Source: Bicyclus anynana (taxonomy: Eukaryota; Arthropoda; Insecta; Lepidoptera; Nymphalidae). Taken from it: DNA of 64,000 nt. Location: the NCBI RefSeq assembly GCF_947172395.1, contig NC_069106.1:9176001-9240000 (forward strand), given 5' to 3'. Below are positions 1 to 10,748 of this stretch, in pieces. How positions within the stretch are numbered: position 1 is the stretch's first letter; each line of letters begins with the position of its first letter. The notes beneath the pieces were generated by a model that did no database searches, was not told the DNA's origin, and saw nothing but the letters and a program-made list of their open reading frames with translations. The position numbers were made by a program, and so were the translations under genes.

Positions 1-86
1 ATAGGAGAGAGGATATGCAGCCGACACCCACCATGCTGCTCTGATGCAGGTTGGCAGGCTTAGGGTGATAAACTCTTTGACGATCA

Positions 87-532
87 TCATCAATCATCAT
101 CATCATCATACCAGCCAACGGACGTCCACTGCAGTACATAGGCCTTTTGTAGGGACTTCCAAACATCACGATACTGAGCCACCTGCATCCAGCGAATCCC
201 TGCGACTCGCTTGATGTCATCAATCCACCTGGTGGGGGGTCTACCAACACTGCGCATCGTAGTACGGGGTCGCCATTCCAGCACCTTGGGACCCCAACGC
301 CCATCGGCTCTTCGAACTATTGCCATTGCTCTTTCAGCTTCGCGACTCGTTGAGCTATGTCGGTGACTTTGGTTCTGCTGCAGATCTCCTCATTTCTGAT
401 TCGTTCTGATTCGATCACGCGAGATACTCCTAGCATAGCTCGTTCCATCGCCCGCTGTGCGACTCTGAGCCTTCTTATGAGGCCCATCAGCCACCAAGTC
501 TCGGAACCATAGGTCATTTTTCTTAGGTCAGG
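87..532 (-). mobile_element. 5'-truncated RTE-like LINE insertion (C-terminal ORF end plus 3' tail)
   Basis: Minus-strand reading gives two adjoining fragments of an endonuclease-reverse transcriptase C-terminus: one with MGLIRRLRVAQRAMERAML (317-517) and one with GRWGPKVLEWRP and KRVAGIRWMQVAQYRDVWKS (90-326). It ends in a CAT/ATG triplet tail typical of RTE-like 3' ends. The 13-base word TCTTTGACGATCA occurs at 74-86 and again at 533-545, exactly flanking the insert, so I read it as the target-site duplication. Six more fragments of the same family lie in the window. The ORF is frameshifted and dead. Confidence 0.85.
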
Positions 533-679
533 TCTTTGACGATCACCATGAGATATTAATTTTAATGACGGCTTAACATGCTCTCTGAGTTATAGGAATA
601 AAACATGGACTAACCTTCTAACTTCTGCGAATTTTACTGATAATTTCGTGGACGAAGAATAGCTCGTCATCTCATAAGT

Positions 680-743
680 CGACCTAGGTTTGAACCCACG
701 ACCTCAGGATTTAAAGCCAGGCTTACCACTGGACCAAGGATGC
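680..743 (-). repeat. tRNA-like SINE head remnant
   Basis: On the minus strand there is a tRNA-like segment with an A-box-like GGTCCAGTGGTAAGC and a B-box-like GGGTTCAAACC. No body or tail could be matched to another copy, so it is a lone SINE or tRNA-pseudogene remnant. Confidence 0.35.
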
Positions 744-1089
744 AGTTGCAATATTAACTTAAATTCAAACTGCAACGGAATAACTCTATTAACTTTATTT
801 TCTTTTATAATTGAAGTTTTTGACCAAATTTACTATGTCACATTACTATTCTATTTCATTCACAATAATGGCAAAATTCGATAGTCAAAGTTTTATCGTC
901 AAAGTCATTTTTGGCAGTCAGGTGCGCGAATAACGAAATCATTAGCCGTGAATAAAGGAATAGGGTCACAAAACCGCGAACAGTGAAAACTCGAATATTA
1001 GGAAGAGCGAATACGGAGATTTTATTCTGTTTATATAATATGTTATTATAATTGCTTGGATTATTGAGGGTCTAGACTTTTAAAGTTGT
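744..1089. other. unassigned AT-rich stretch
   Basis: No repeat family shared with the rest of the window and no convincing reading frame seen. Confidence 0.4.
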
Positions 1090-1215
1090 CTGGCAAGTTC
1101 ATTGATAACACTCCCATGATATGCGAACGACAGGGGGAAATACTGCGCTGTGTGAAATCGTACGTGCGGGGAAGTGAAGTCGTGGGTTTTTCATTCAACA
1201 CGACACGTCAGACAA
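1090..1215 (+). mobile_element. truncated MITE, family M
   Basis: Matches the reverse complement of the 33683-33849 element from its terminal inverted repeat (TTCATTGATAACACTCCCAT) through GACAGGGGGAAA and GTGGGTTTTTCATTCA. The opposite terminus is missing. Confidence 0.7.
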
Positions 1216-1607
1216 ATATAAATCCGGCTTTAGTCATAACTGAATTAAAATTAACGTATAGTTTAAGAACTTCACTTTATTCAAAACTTCTAAAATGTAT
1301 TTTATAATAAAAAAGGTCGAGAGGGTAACTTTTTTAATATCAAAATGCTTTTGTGGAGTTGAGAGTGGACCGACCTTTTTGAGTGGTAATCATTACCCGA
1401 AATACTATTACCTTCGAGCCTCAAATTAACCGTAACCATGTTAGGATCATAACCGTTTAATAGCCGTATATTTACATATTATGTTAAAAGGTTTATTCCT
1501 GAGGGACTGACCGAGCCCTAATCACCGGATGTTGCATATTTTTAATAGGGCAAACGTTTCTGTTATCCTAAAGGTAATATAAACCAATTTAGTATTTTAT
1601 ATTTTCA
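1216..1607. other. unassigned AT-rich stretch
   Basis: Only short out-of-context frames; no match to other parts of the window recognised. Confidence 0.4.
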
Positions 1608-1798
1608 CTAGCTGTCGCCGCGCGGTTTCACTCGCATGGTTTCTGTTCCCGTAGGAATACCGGAATAATATATAGTTTAAAACCTGCCTCGATAAATGAG
1701 CTATCTAACACTAAATTAATTTTTCAAATCGGACCAGTAGTTCCTGAGATTAGTGCGTTCAACCTGACAAACTCATCAGCTTTATAATATTAGTATAG
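1608..1798 (-). mobile_element. non-autonomous Helitron, family E
   Basis: Minus-strand element beginning CTATACTAATATTATAAAGC and ending in a GC-rich hairpin followed by CTAG (plus strand CTAG at 1608-1611). Internal blocks (CTCAGGAACTACTGGTCCGA, the CCTACGGGAACAG region and GTGAAACCGCGCGGCG) match the copies at 12640-12867 and 62575-62753. A 5' TC..., a 3' hairpin-CTAG and no inverted termini are Helitron hallmarks. Confidence 0.75.
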
Positions 1799-2082
1799 TT
1801 AATTTGATAATGATAAGTGGTGTATTTTACTCTACATCAGGTTAAATAGAAGAATTCTATAATGTATAGAACCGTACTTCTTTTCAGCCGGGCAATAACA
1901 AAAAAAGCTCTTAAAGCTTTTCGGTTGTTTTCAAAACAAAATGGCTATTTTTTGAATGGCTTCGTATTTCAGTAAAAGCACGCGGTAGTATCCGCAGTTT
2001 TGCAACAAAAGTGTTGCAGCGCAACTAATGTGCAACATAAAAGAGTTCTAATAGGAATTTTGTGTAGGAAGTATGTGGCAAA
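1799..2082. other. unassigned stretch
   Basis: No coding or repeat signal recognised. Confidence 0.35.
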
Positions 2083-2121
2083 ATGCTGAGGTAGGGCCTT
2101 TTTCTAGGTTATGCCACATAT
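2083..2121 (+). repeat. family K repeat fragment
   Basis: Carries the block GGGCCTTTTTCTAGGTTATG followed by CCACATAT. It is shared with the fuller copies at 13545-13711 and 56815-56965. Confidence 0.5.
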
Positions 2122-2370
2122 AATTCTTGTTGTTTCCGCCCGCGTCACCACATGGTTCCACGGAAGACCAGCGCTGCGCTGGTGCATTCATCACTAGCGT
2201 AGCACATGCTGTGTGGAGACCATTTTGGTACCACACACATCATTTTTTGGATTTAATTTAATCATTAGTTTAATATCTTTAAATTATTAGTTTACTATAT
2301 TTTTAAAATTTCTTTCTTTTGTTTTAGGTATTTGTTGTCTTTTGTGTATTATGTGTGTGTCCAAAAAAAA

Positions 2371-2510
2371 AAATATAATAATAATAATAATAATAAAATC
2401 CTTTATTCAGCTAAAAAAAGAACAAATTAAAAACAAGAAAAAATTACAAACTAATACTAACAGAGCTTACAAGCTACTTAAAGATACCTACTTAAATTAC
2501 AAAGTTACTC
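2371..2510 (-). mobile_element. LINE 3' tail fragment with (ATT)n end
   Basis: On the plus strand an (AATAAT)n run is followed by AAATCCTTTATTCAG and A-rich sequence. This is the inverted layout of a LINE 3' end with a trinucleotide tail, like the inserts at 12247 and 37522. Assignment rests on layout only. Confidence 0.4.
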
Positions 2511-2524
2511 TGTCTGTACATGAC

Positions 2525-2850
2525 GGCCTCCGTGGCGCAGTGATATGCGCGGTGGATTTACAAGACGGAGGTCCTGGGTTCGATCCCTGGCTGGGCAGAT
2601 TGAGATTTTCTTAATTTGTCCAGGTCTGGCTGGTGGGAGGCTTCGGCCGTGGCTAGTTACCACCCTACCAGCAAAGACGTACCGCCAAGCGATTTAGCGT
2701 TCCGGTACGATGCCGTGTAGAAACCGAAAGGAGTGTGGATTTTCATCCTTCTCCTTACAAGTTAGCCCGCTTCCATCTTAGACTGCATCATCACTTACCA
2801 TCAGGTGAGATTGTAGTCAAGGGCTAACTAGTAAATAATAAAAAAAAAAA
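2525..2850 (+). mobile_element. SINE A, near full-length
   Basis: tRNA-derived head (GGCCTCCGTGGCGCAGTG as A-box region, GGGTTCGATCCC as B box), then a conserved body (GGCCGTGGCTAGTTACCACC, GTACCGCCAAGCGATTTAGC, CATCATCACTTACCATCAGG) and a poly(A) end. This is the best complete copy of the most abundant repeat in the window (about 15 copies). The head resembles a pol III promoter and is not a functional tRNA. Confidence 0.9.
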
Positions 2851-3004
2851 CATTAGTATAACAAATTTTCATATTGCAAGGCTTTTTATTGCTCCACTGT
2901 TTGCGTGGACAATTAAGCTATGTAATAATTTAGAATTTAAGAATGTAATATGTGGCATTACTTAAAAATAGATCTTTCTTTCTTTCTAATAGATACATAG
3001 ATAT

Positions 3005-3289
3005 ATACCTATTCTTTTTATTTACTAGTTCGCCCTTGACTACAATCTCACCTGATGTAAGTGATACAATCTAATATGGAAACGGGCTAACTTGGTAGAA
3101 GGATGAACGCTGACATCGTACCGGAACGCAAAATTGCATGGCGGTAGGGTGGTAACTAGCCACGGCCGAAGCCTCTTACCAGTGAGACCTGGACCAATTA
3201 AGAATACCTCAATTGTCCCAGCCGGGGATCAAACCCAGGACTTCCGTCTTGTGACCACCGCGCATTAAAACTGCGCCATGGAGGCCGTC
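3005..3289 (-). mobile_element. SINE A, diverged
   Basis: Reverse-strand copy with body and tRNA-like head ending GGAGGCCGTC. It has several deletions relative to 2525-2850, including part of the middle of the body. Confidence 0.85.
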
Positions 3290-4078
3290 GATGCCTACCT
3301 GCAGGTTGACTGCCTTGGACCAGTGGTTGGTTTGTTACTTACCGATCATTTGCAAAATAAATTTATTTATTTTTTTGCTTTAAAGTGTGCATTATTTGGA
3401 TTTTGCTTATTTAAATTACTTTTCCGTAATAAATTTAGGTAATATAAATTTTCATACTTTAAATGATTTTAAGCTTGATTTGATGAAAAATAACACGTAG
3501 ATTAAAGGTTTGTGACAACTGAAAATTCAAACTGGAACCGGGAATAGGACTGTCAGAATTCTACGGAATTAACTTGAATGAACTTTGAATTTTTAATTTA
3601 GAGACAGACAGACAAACTTACTTTCGCGTTCATAATAAATATAGCGAGCCGCCGCGTGTATACTAAAGGAGATCATAATGGCATACATTAACTAACTAAG
3701 CTACCTTAGACCTTAAGTTATCTGATATGCTGGTTAAGTATTCATTGTATTTCTAAAATTTCTGTTATATTTTCGGTTGGCCTGAAAAGTGGAAATATTT
3801 TCAATTTGAACGGGACAATAGAAACAAAATTAAACTTAATAAGGTTGTTTGTTCGTCCCCCGAGAATACAAATTGTATTAGAAATCCGATATTTTCTTAC
3901 AATTGATGCCTTCATTTGTTTCGAATGACGAAATCCTTGGAATAGAGTTAATATAAAATATAATATTACTATTATCTCAATTTTATCTTAAAGGTTATAA
4001 GAATTTTATTCGATTAATAATCTCTAAAAACTACCTGATGGATTGGAAACAATATTTTTGTGTAGTGTAACCTTGTCT
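3290..4078. other. unassigned AT-rich stretch
   Basis: No gene seen. Around 3600-3660 there is a GACAGACAGACAAACTTACTTTCGC-like block that recalls Helitron interiors, but it is too short to assign. Confidence 0.35.
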
Positions 4079-4389
4079 CATCACCATCATTATCAAACCA
4101 TATTGGGCTCACTGCTGAGTTCGAGTCTCCTCTCAGAATGAGAGAGGCCAATAGTCCACCACGCTGGCCCAATGCGGATTGGCAGACTTCACACACGCAG
4201 AGATTTAAGAAAATTCTCTGGTTTGCAGGTTTCCTCACGAATTTTTCCTTCACCGTTTGATACAAGTGATATTTAATTTTTTAAAATGCACATAACTGAA
4301 AAGTTGGAGGTGCATGTCCCGGACCGGATTCGAACCTACAGCCTTCGGGATCGGAGGCAGAGATCATATCCACTGGGCTATCACAACAA
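4079..4389 (-). mobile_element. SINE B, near full-length
   Basis: Second tRNA-derived SINE family. The minus-strand order is: tRNA-like head (GCCCAGTGGATATGA; GGTTCGAATCCGG), middle block ACGGTGAAGGAAAAA, block AGACTTCACACACGCAGAGA in reverse, the palindromic TCTCATTCTGAGAGGAGACTC region, and a GATAATGATGATG-like triplet tail. About 13 copies or fragments occur in the window. Confidence 0.88.
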
Positions 4390-4439
4390 GTTAGTTTAAC
4401 AACACTTCTTAACTCAGGGATTCCACTGAGAAATTGTTT

Positions 4440-4533
4440 TAAGAAAAAAAAATCATTGTCTGACCCAGGACTCGAACCGAAGATCTCGTGATACGAAGCC
4501 ACGCAGGCTAATCACTGATCACTAAGGCAACTA
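4440..4533 (-). repeat. tRNA-like SINE head remnant
   Basis: Minus strand shows a B-box-like GGTTCGAGTCCTGGGTCA and an A-box-like stretch upstream. It abuts SINE B and resembles the heads at 15520 and 23040. Confidence 0.4.
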
Positions 4534-4564
4534 TGAAGGATCCCTAATTTTTTTGAAAATATAA

Positions 4565-4700
4565 TTTAACACTCGGGGATAGTGTAGCTTCCCAACAATG
4601 GAAGAATTTTTCAAATCGATTTAGTAGTTTAGGAGCCTACATACAAACACAAACAGACAATCAAATCTTTCCTCTTTATAATATATTTATATACTATATT
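4565..4700 (-). mobile_element. Helitron 5' end fragment
   Basis: Minus strand contains TATAAAGAGGAAAGATTTGA followed by the AAATCGATTTGAAAAATTC block, homologous in layout to the first 130 bp of family E/F Helitrons. No 3' hairpin is attached. Confidence 0.4.
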
Positions 4701-5067
4701 TATATAAAGTTATATTGGCAACATATTTCTAATAACGTCCCTAATACAAAACTTTGTTGTAATATAATTTCTGAGTTCGTATTTGCGTTTGACAAGTCCA
4801 AAGTTAGACTTTATTGAAGTGGAATCAAATTCAAATATATTATTATTTGGATCAAAAGCTGTTTCGAAAGTAGAGAGGTATATAAATAGTATACCTACTT
4901 ATATTCACAATGATTGAACGTTATATGTCGGTATACCTATTGAATAACTTCAGCTTGTATTTTTTTAGTTTTAAATCTGTGTAATTGTATAAAGTTTTTC
5001 AATCCTTGCTCTTACCGCAGGTATGGTAGAAACCATAACATTAAAAAGCTTTTACATCCTACTTCCT

Positions 5068-5438
5068 ACTAATATTATAAACGCGAATGTTTGTATGGAT
5101 GTTTGGATGTATGTTTGGATGTTTGTTACACTTTAACGCCGCTACTACTGAAGGGATTTGGCTGAAATTTGGAAATAGATTGTACTCTGGATTAACACAT
5201 AAGCTACTTTTTATCCCGAAAAAATCCACGGTTTCCCGAGATTTACGAAAACTGATGATTTGGATAATATGAATGGTTGTCTTTCACACCTTGACTACTG
5301 AACCGAATTAGTTGAAATTTGGTATTGAGATATATTATAGCTTGGATTAACACATAGGCTACTTTTTATCCCGAAAAAATCCATGGTTCACGCGGGATTT
5401 GTGAAAAACCAAATTCCACGCGGACGCTAGACCGCTAG
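5068..5438 (+). mobile_element. non-autonomous Helitron, family G, with internal duplication
   Basis: Starts ACTAATATTATAAACGCGAA. It contains two copies of the unit GGCTACTTTTTATCCCGAAA preceded by a GCTGAAATTTGG-type block, and ends with a GCGG...CCGCTAG terminus at 5435-5438. The same family recurs at 25618, 37426, 38438 and 42117. Confidence 0.75.
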
Positions 5439-5829
5439 TTTTAAATAAAAGACCCTGTAAGGTTAAAGGTCTCCTCCATCTTCTGTCGCAACTCCCTGTG
5501 TTTGCCAGAATTTATCTATTCGCCAAGTTATATAAAAGCTTATAATTAAGTCACCTAATAAATACAATATTTAATTGAGCTGGGGAGTTAGCAGTCAAAG
5601 TGTACGACATTGTCGAGTCAACATCTCTAGAGGATGGCCCGGTGTTGTCGGAATTATTCATAATACCATAAACGACTGCTTCTACAGTACCTTGTTTAAA
5701 ATTATTCATTGGCAAAAGCATAATTGCCTTAGGGGTTGTGTTTTAAAAAGAAAGAAGACTGAAAGGATTTTTGTATTATTTTTATTAACGAGAAAAAGTA
5801 GATAAGTGTCCTGCCTAAGCCAGCCTATA
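5439..5829. other. unassigned stretch
   Basis: Contains a short plus-strand open frame (5575-5805) without recognisable protein features. No repeat matched. Confidence 0.35.
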
Positions 5830-6285
5830 GGAACACATGCTCTAAAATAGCATGCTAAAACATGCTATTAAGTATGCTCCATACGAGCATGCTTAATAGC
5901 ATGTTTTTAGCTCATCAGTTTACATTTACTAGCAATAAGCATGCATTTTTTAAGTATGTCCCTGAATAAGCATGCTCAAAGCAAACATTCCAATTACACA
6001 TGCTAATTTGTATCTATCGCTCTCTGTCTATAGTATCGTGTTAGACAGGGAGAGATGAAAGTGAAGAGAATACAGAATAGCAATGCTGATCGACTAGCAT
6101 ACTCAATAAGCAAACCTATTCAGACGCGCTAAAAGCACACCCCCTATCCGCGCAGCAAGTAGCATGCTCATAAATCGCATGACTGTTGATTCTTAAGCAA
6201 GCTCGAAATAAGCATGCTCATTATTAGCAATATTGCGATACACATGCTAATAAGTAGCAACTGCTCAATAGTAGCATGCTTTCGT
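5830..6285. repeat. dense GCATGC motif array
   Basis: Exact GCATGC occurs at 5850, 5887, 5939, 5970, 6162, 6212 and 6274. ACATGC occurs at 5835, 5860, 5998 and 6242. Several lie in the longer word AATAAGCATGCTC. A near-perfect hairpin (arms 5857-5879 and 5885-5907, 22 of 23 pairs, 5-base loop) sits at the left end. Unlike every other repeat here it has no second copy in the window. Confidence 0.7.
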
Positions 6286-7261
6286 GCTTGAAATGAACAT
6301 GTGTAGCTTAATTCCACTACATTTGCGATTTCGGTTGTGTGATTTCTTCTCCAAAATACCTAAACCTACACCTACAATCATCCCTATCGGTCATATTCTA
6401 AGACAAATATGCCTATCCTTTATAATTACTTTCAAGGAGAAGGGAGGAGGAATAAATGGGGAAACTTTGTCTTCAAATCTGTTTCTTTTTTAATTTGAAA
6501 GATGTTCCACGCGAATGAAGTCGCAGGCGATTGCCTGTATACACCTATTTAAGGTAATCCCGTATGCAAACAATATAAACGTTTCAATAAGCTTGCATCT
6601 ACACAGAAGTCGGCCTAAAAGTGCCAGTCGTAAGTGTAGACTATCCCCTAAAGCTCGCCCCTAGCTTGAATAGATTTAAAAGTAAATTCAGCTTTGAGCG
6701 CGGCCTTTGGGCGAAAAAAGTTTCTCAATTGGATGCTGTTTTATTATCTCGAACGAATCTCTGGATCTAGAGAGCAAAGAGTGAATTCTTAATTGAAAAA
6801 GCTTTAAAACGACTTATGGTGTGAATGCGGAGAGTAGAAAGTTGTCACCTTTATACGAATATGTAGATTATTTAAGGCTTGCGTCCAATGATTATTTTAA
6901 ACTATAGATCGGTTACGTCCCTATAAAATTACAGCAAAAAGTAATCCGAATAATAGGCTACAAAACTGAGCACACACATGCAAAATTTTGTCTTTAATAC
7001 CGTTATTTATTAGTTTTTACAGTTCCTGAACACACAAGTCGACATTGTAGACGATATTTAGGTATTATTTGTTTAAATAACGTTCGTTGTTGACCACAAC
7101 TAACATTGAGATGTGGAAATTTCCTCTTTTGAGCGCCTCATTTTTCATGACCTAGTAACACATCTAACAGTATTTAACATCATTGATTGCGTCTCATTTT
7201 CGTTTACATCGTGTTGCATGAACATTGAACTAGCTAATTAAAAGATTGAAAAAACCTATTT
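6286..7261. other. unassigned stretch, no gene or repeat recognised
   Basis: Short frames only, with no domain-like composition. Base composition resembles the other unassigned AT-rich stretches. Confidence 0.4.
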
Positions 7262-7578
7262 CTTTTTTATTCTACACAAGTCAGCCCTTGACTACAATCT
7301 CACCTGATGGTAAGTGATGATGTAATCTAAGATGGAGGCGGGCTAACATTTTGTTAGGAGGAGGATGAAAATCCACACCCCTTTCGGTTTCTACACGACA
7401 TCGTACCGGAACGCTAAATCACTTGACGGTACGTCTTTGTCGGTAGGGTGGTAGCTAGCCACGGCCGAAGCCTCCCACCAGCCAGGTCTGGATCAATTAA
7501 GAAAACCTCAATCGGTCCAGCCGGGGATCGAACCCAGGACCTCCGTCCTGTAAGTCCACCGCGCAAGGTGGCCGCCAA
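7262..7578 (-). mobile_element. SINE A
   Basis: Poly(T) at the left, body and tRNA-like head at the right. The head is disrupted near 7563, where the A-box region is shortened. Confidence 0.88.
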
Positions 7579-7649
7579 AAAAAAATATCCATTAATTGAA
7601 GTAGTCTTTCAATACAAAAAAAAATTAAACGCCAAGGTGATTATTTTGT

Positions 7650-7735
7650 AGAAAGCCTACTGGTTCGGAATGCAGATTCTGGTGAGAAGAACCGGCAAGA
7701 AAGTCAAGTGTTTGCTGTTTTAAAGGAATAGTTCT
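7650..7735 (-). mobile_element. LINE 3' UTR fragment
   Basis: Minus strand carries TTTCTTGCCGGTTCTTCTCA followed by GCATTCCGAACCAGTAGG. It is homologous to the plus-strand LINE 3' end at 52565-52840. Confidence 0.65.
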
Positions 7736-7789
7736 TTACAAAAACTATAAGGGTTCTTTGTGGACTACGGAACCCTAATAATTTTACAA

Positions 7790-8250
7790 TATTTATTAAT
7801 TCTTCTTCTTGTTTGAAGGCGACAGCCAGTCCAATTACCTTCAAGAAAGTACTTCGTGCCTTCAAATATCTTTGTCTTGTCATGAGCGAGCAAATTTTTC
7901 AAGAAAACATATTCAACATGCTCGCTTATTCCGATATCTCCAGTCTCATAATGTAGTCGCGTCCAAAAATTAAATATTCAAGATTGGGCGAACAATTTTG
8001 AAAATCTCATCACGATGCAGCTGGAAGCACGCCAGCGGGGAGCGCAGCAAACTTTACAATGTATGCGACGCGAGTTCGTCCGTCTGTTGATTTACTTTGC
8101 GACGACAATCGGCGCCTAATGCTGCGTTTTTAGTTGATAGTTGACTTGAATTGCCTCCCCCTGCATTCTGTAAAGTTGTAGAGATGTGACATCGTTCACT
8201 TCCATGGCAACTTTGTTATTAATAACACGAAATTATAGTAATACTTTTTA
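7790..8250. other. unassigned stretch
   Basis: No reading frame or repeat recognised. Confidence 0.35.
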
Positions 8251-8563
8251 TCATCATAATTTATCAACCCATATTCGGCTCACTGCTAAACACGAGTCCC
8301 CTTCCGGAATGGGAGAGGTTAGGTTTTAATCCACCACGCTGGCCCAATGCGGATTGGCAGACTTCACACACGTAGAAAATTAAGAAAATTCTCAATATAC
8401 AGGTATACCTTATGATGTTTTTTCCTTCACCATTTGAGACACGTGATATTTAATTTTAAAAATGCACATAACTGGAAAGTTGGAGGTGCATGCTCCGGAC
8501 CCGATTCGAACTTATACCCCTCGAATCGAAGGCAGAGGTTATATCCACTAGGCCACCACGGCT
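8251..8563 (-). mobile_element. SINE B
   Basis: Complete reverse copy from the triplet tail (TCATCATAAT) to the tRNA-like head (CCACTAGGCCACCACGGC). Confidence 0.88.
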
Positions 8564-9060
8564 GTTATGTGCATTTTAACAAATTAAATAAAGTTTTTAA
8601 AATAGGCGAAACCTACTACATTGACGAGTAGGCTGATCTGATGATGTTAAGAATATTAAGTCAAGGGCAATGAAGAAACCCTGAAAAGCAGAGAAAATGT
8701 TCTAAGAAACTCAAAACAAAATATAGGCCGGTCATATAATGCGCGCGCACGAACCATGCATATTGCATATTCATGCATGTAAACTACTTTAGGGAAACTA
8801 ATATGTGACGTCAGCAGACTGAGATAGCGACGAGTGACCACTCGTTCGGGGATGTACTATTTCCAAGCTTTCTTCTATCAGCAAACAGCGTTGATGTGTT
8901 AGCAGCTAAGACCCAAGTAAAGGACGTATTTTGCTACAAGATGCCGTGAGAAATCATGTCCCTAGTCGGTAGACACCTCGCTTCGTGACGACCTTTTGTT
9001 AGCGACCCTTAGCGCTATATACAGCTAAATCAAGCTGACTGTCTGTCATTTATAACTACA
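8564..9060. other. unassigned stretch
   Basis: Short minus-strand frame at 8656-8841 without recognisable features; nothing else seen. Confidence 0.35.
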
Positions 9061-9478
9061 TCTATCTATACTTATAATAAAACTGGTCGAATTCTATACA
9101 TTTCTTCGCAATTTGAGATTTTACTTATACCATTTGCGCCGTCTAGAATCTATGCATATAATACGAACATTTTGGGCATTATGTAATCGATACTGAAGCT
9201 AAAAATATTTTTTTTTTCGATTTTTTGTCTGGCTGTCTGTCCGAATGAATTCAAATGAAATTTGGCACGGTTTAAGACCATAATACGGAGAACGTTATAG
9301 GATACTTTTTATTGCTAAAATAAAATAAAAACGGGATGAAATAGGGGTTGGAAGTTTGTTTGGAAAGTCCTTCATTTTTAGAGTTACAGTTTTAATAATT
9401 TGTTCATAAATTATAAAAAAAAATACAAAATATAATGGGATTCAAAAATTTTTAAAATTCAAACTCTTAAGTAATGAA
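9061..9478 (+). mobile_element. non-autonomous Helitron, family I, 3' end missing
   Basis: Begins TCTATACTTATAATAAAACT and matches the minus-strand copy at 36734-37281 through GGTCGAATTCTATACAT, the GACTG(A/T)C block, GAAATAGGGGTTG and AATTTTTAAAATTCAA. The hairpin-CTAG terminus is lost. Confidence 0.75.
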
Positions 9479-9479
9479 A

Positions 9480-9575
9480 TATAGAGATATAGATTAGACT
9501 ATACCCTGGATTAACTCATATGCTACGTAACATCCACGAAAATTCATGGTTTCTACAGGATTTGTAAAAAACTGA
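9480..9575 (+). mobile_element. Helitron family G internal fragment
   Basis: Contains ACCCTGGATTAACTCATATG and CATGGTTTCTACAGGATTTG, the family G interior. It directly follows the truncated family I copy. Confidence 0.55.
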
Positions 9576-9972
9576 CTTTCACATATCGAAAGCAACTCCT
9601 ATAGTTTATAAATTATAGCAAATTGCAAATGTATCCTATTATGCGTGGCCACATTAATTAGATGCTCACCTCAGCTATGCGATATATTATCGACGGGCGA
9701 CTAAGCCAAACCTCACATTTAAATCATCGATATTTGTGAGCTAAGCCCGCCACACGGCGCAGCTGGCGGCCTTCCAAGCAGGTAATAAAGCGCTACTCCA
9801 GGTAATAAACGTGGACTCAGCAAAAAACCCCGATGTTTATGGGCTAGCTGTTTTTAAGAAACTTTAAAAAGGCGGATATACATTGGATACTTTAGTAGCA
9901 TCTGCCACGAAATGTTTTTATTTTCTTTAACTAGTTATATCGTTGAATAAAACTAAGTATGATTTAAATAGT

Positions 9973-10165
9973 AATTTCATCGCGGCTAGTTGCCTCGACT
10001 GGTGACAGAAGGGTTGGCTCATTTTTTGCGCAAAGGATCAGCCTGGCTGTCCAGCGCGGAAATGCAGCCAGTATTCTTGCCACCATTCCACGTGGGCATG
10101 ATTTGTATACTTATTAGGATAAGTTAGCTTAAGTTCCTTACTGTATTCTTTCTCAATAAAAAAAA
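9973..10165 (+). mobile_element. LINE-like 3' end, family J
   Basis: Near-identical to 52200-52345 and to the sequence after 52388. It carries TTGCCTCGACTGGTGACAGA and GCGCAAAGGATCAGCCTGGC and ends in an A-rich tail. The homologous frame in the other copy reads AGSFFAQRISLAVQRGNAAS, which looks like a degenerate transposon ORF C-terminus; I cannot assign the clade. Confidence 0.55.
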
Positions 10166-10266
10166 AACCAAAAAAGGTATGATTTCACTTAATTGTAACT
10201 GGCTATATACGAGTAGTCTAAGATGGTACTTGTACCATCTGTCACCTGTCATAGTCACTCCTATAG

Positions 10267-10412
10267 CTTGGCAAGATCGTTGATGACACTCCCATGATAT
10301 GCGGGCGACGGGGGAAAAGGCCTGCGCGGGTATGAGCGAAGCGAACGGGGCATCGCTATCCCCCGCCCGGACCGCGCGGGTCATCCGGAGTGTTACGAAG
10401 GGATTTGCCAAG
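10267..10412. mobile_element. MITE, family M, complete
   Basis: Terminal inverted repeats CTTGGCAAGATCGTTGATGA at the left and TTACGAAGGGATTTGCCAAG at the right (imperfect, about 25 bp). The interior is GC-rich and includes GATATGCGGGCGACGGGGGA. Related copies are at 1090-1215 and 33683-33849. Confidence 0.8.
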
Positions 10413-10492
10413 ATATACATATATGTTAGGAGTGGCTATGACATATCATATAATAGCTAATGACATAATGATAATGACAGGTATACTTTCCA

Positions 10493-10748
10493 AATATTTG
10501 GAGGGGCAATATCCCCTTTTTAAAAAATGGAAAATATTCTAAAAAAAGATTTGAACCGAATTAGAAAAACGTGTAACAAAATTTAATTTGATTAATATTT
10601 GCCGTACTTTTTTAAAATGCCGAATATTTGGAGGGGAACGGAAATATCTTTTTAAAAAATAGAAAATATTCTAAAAAAGATTTGAACCGAATTAGAAAAA
10701 CATAATATAACGAAATTTTGTTGAATAATATATGCGGTATTTTTTTAA
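10493..10748. repeat. tandem duplication, unit about 126 bp, two copies
   Basis: The block AATATTTGGAGGGG ... AAAATATTCTAAAAAA ... GATTTGAACCGAATTAGAAA occurs at 10493-10618 and again at 10619-10748 with small substitutions and indels. Confidence 0.8.

Noticed and set aside
2525..2600. tRNA gene
   Set aside because: The tRNA-like head is present in about 15 copies with a shared non-tRNA body and poly(A), and the cloverleaf is imperfect. It is a SINE promoter region. The same applies to SINE B, SINE C and the other heads.
10124..10420. 98-codon minus-strand frame
   Set aside because: Spans a family M MITE and a LINE tail; it is a chance frame.
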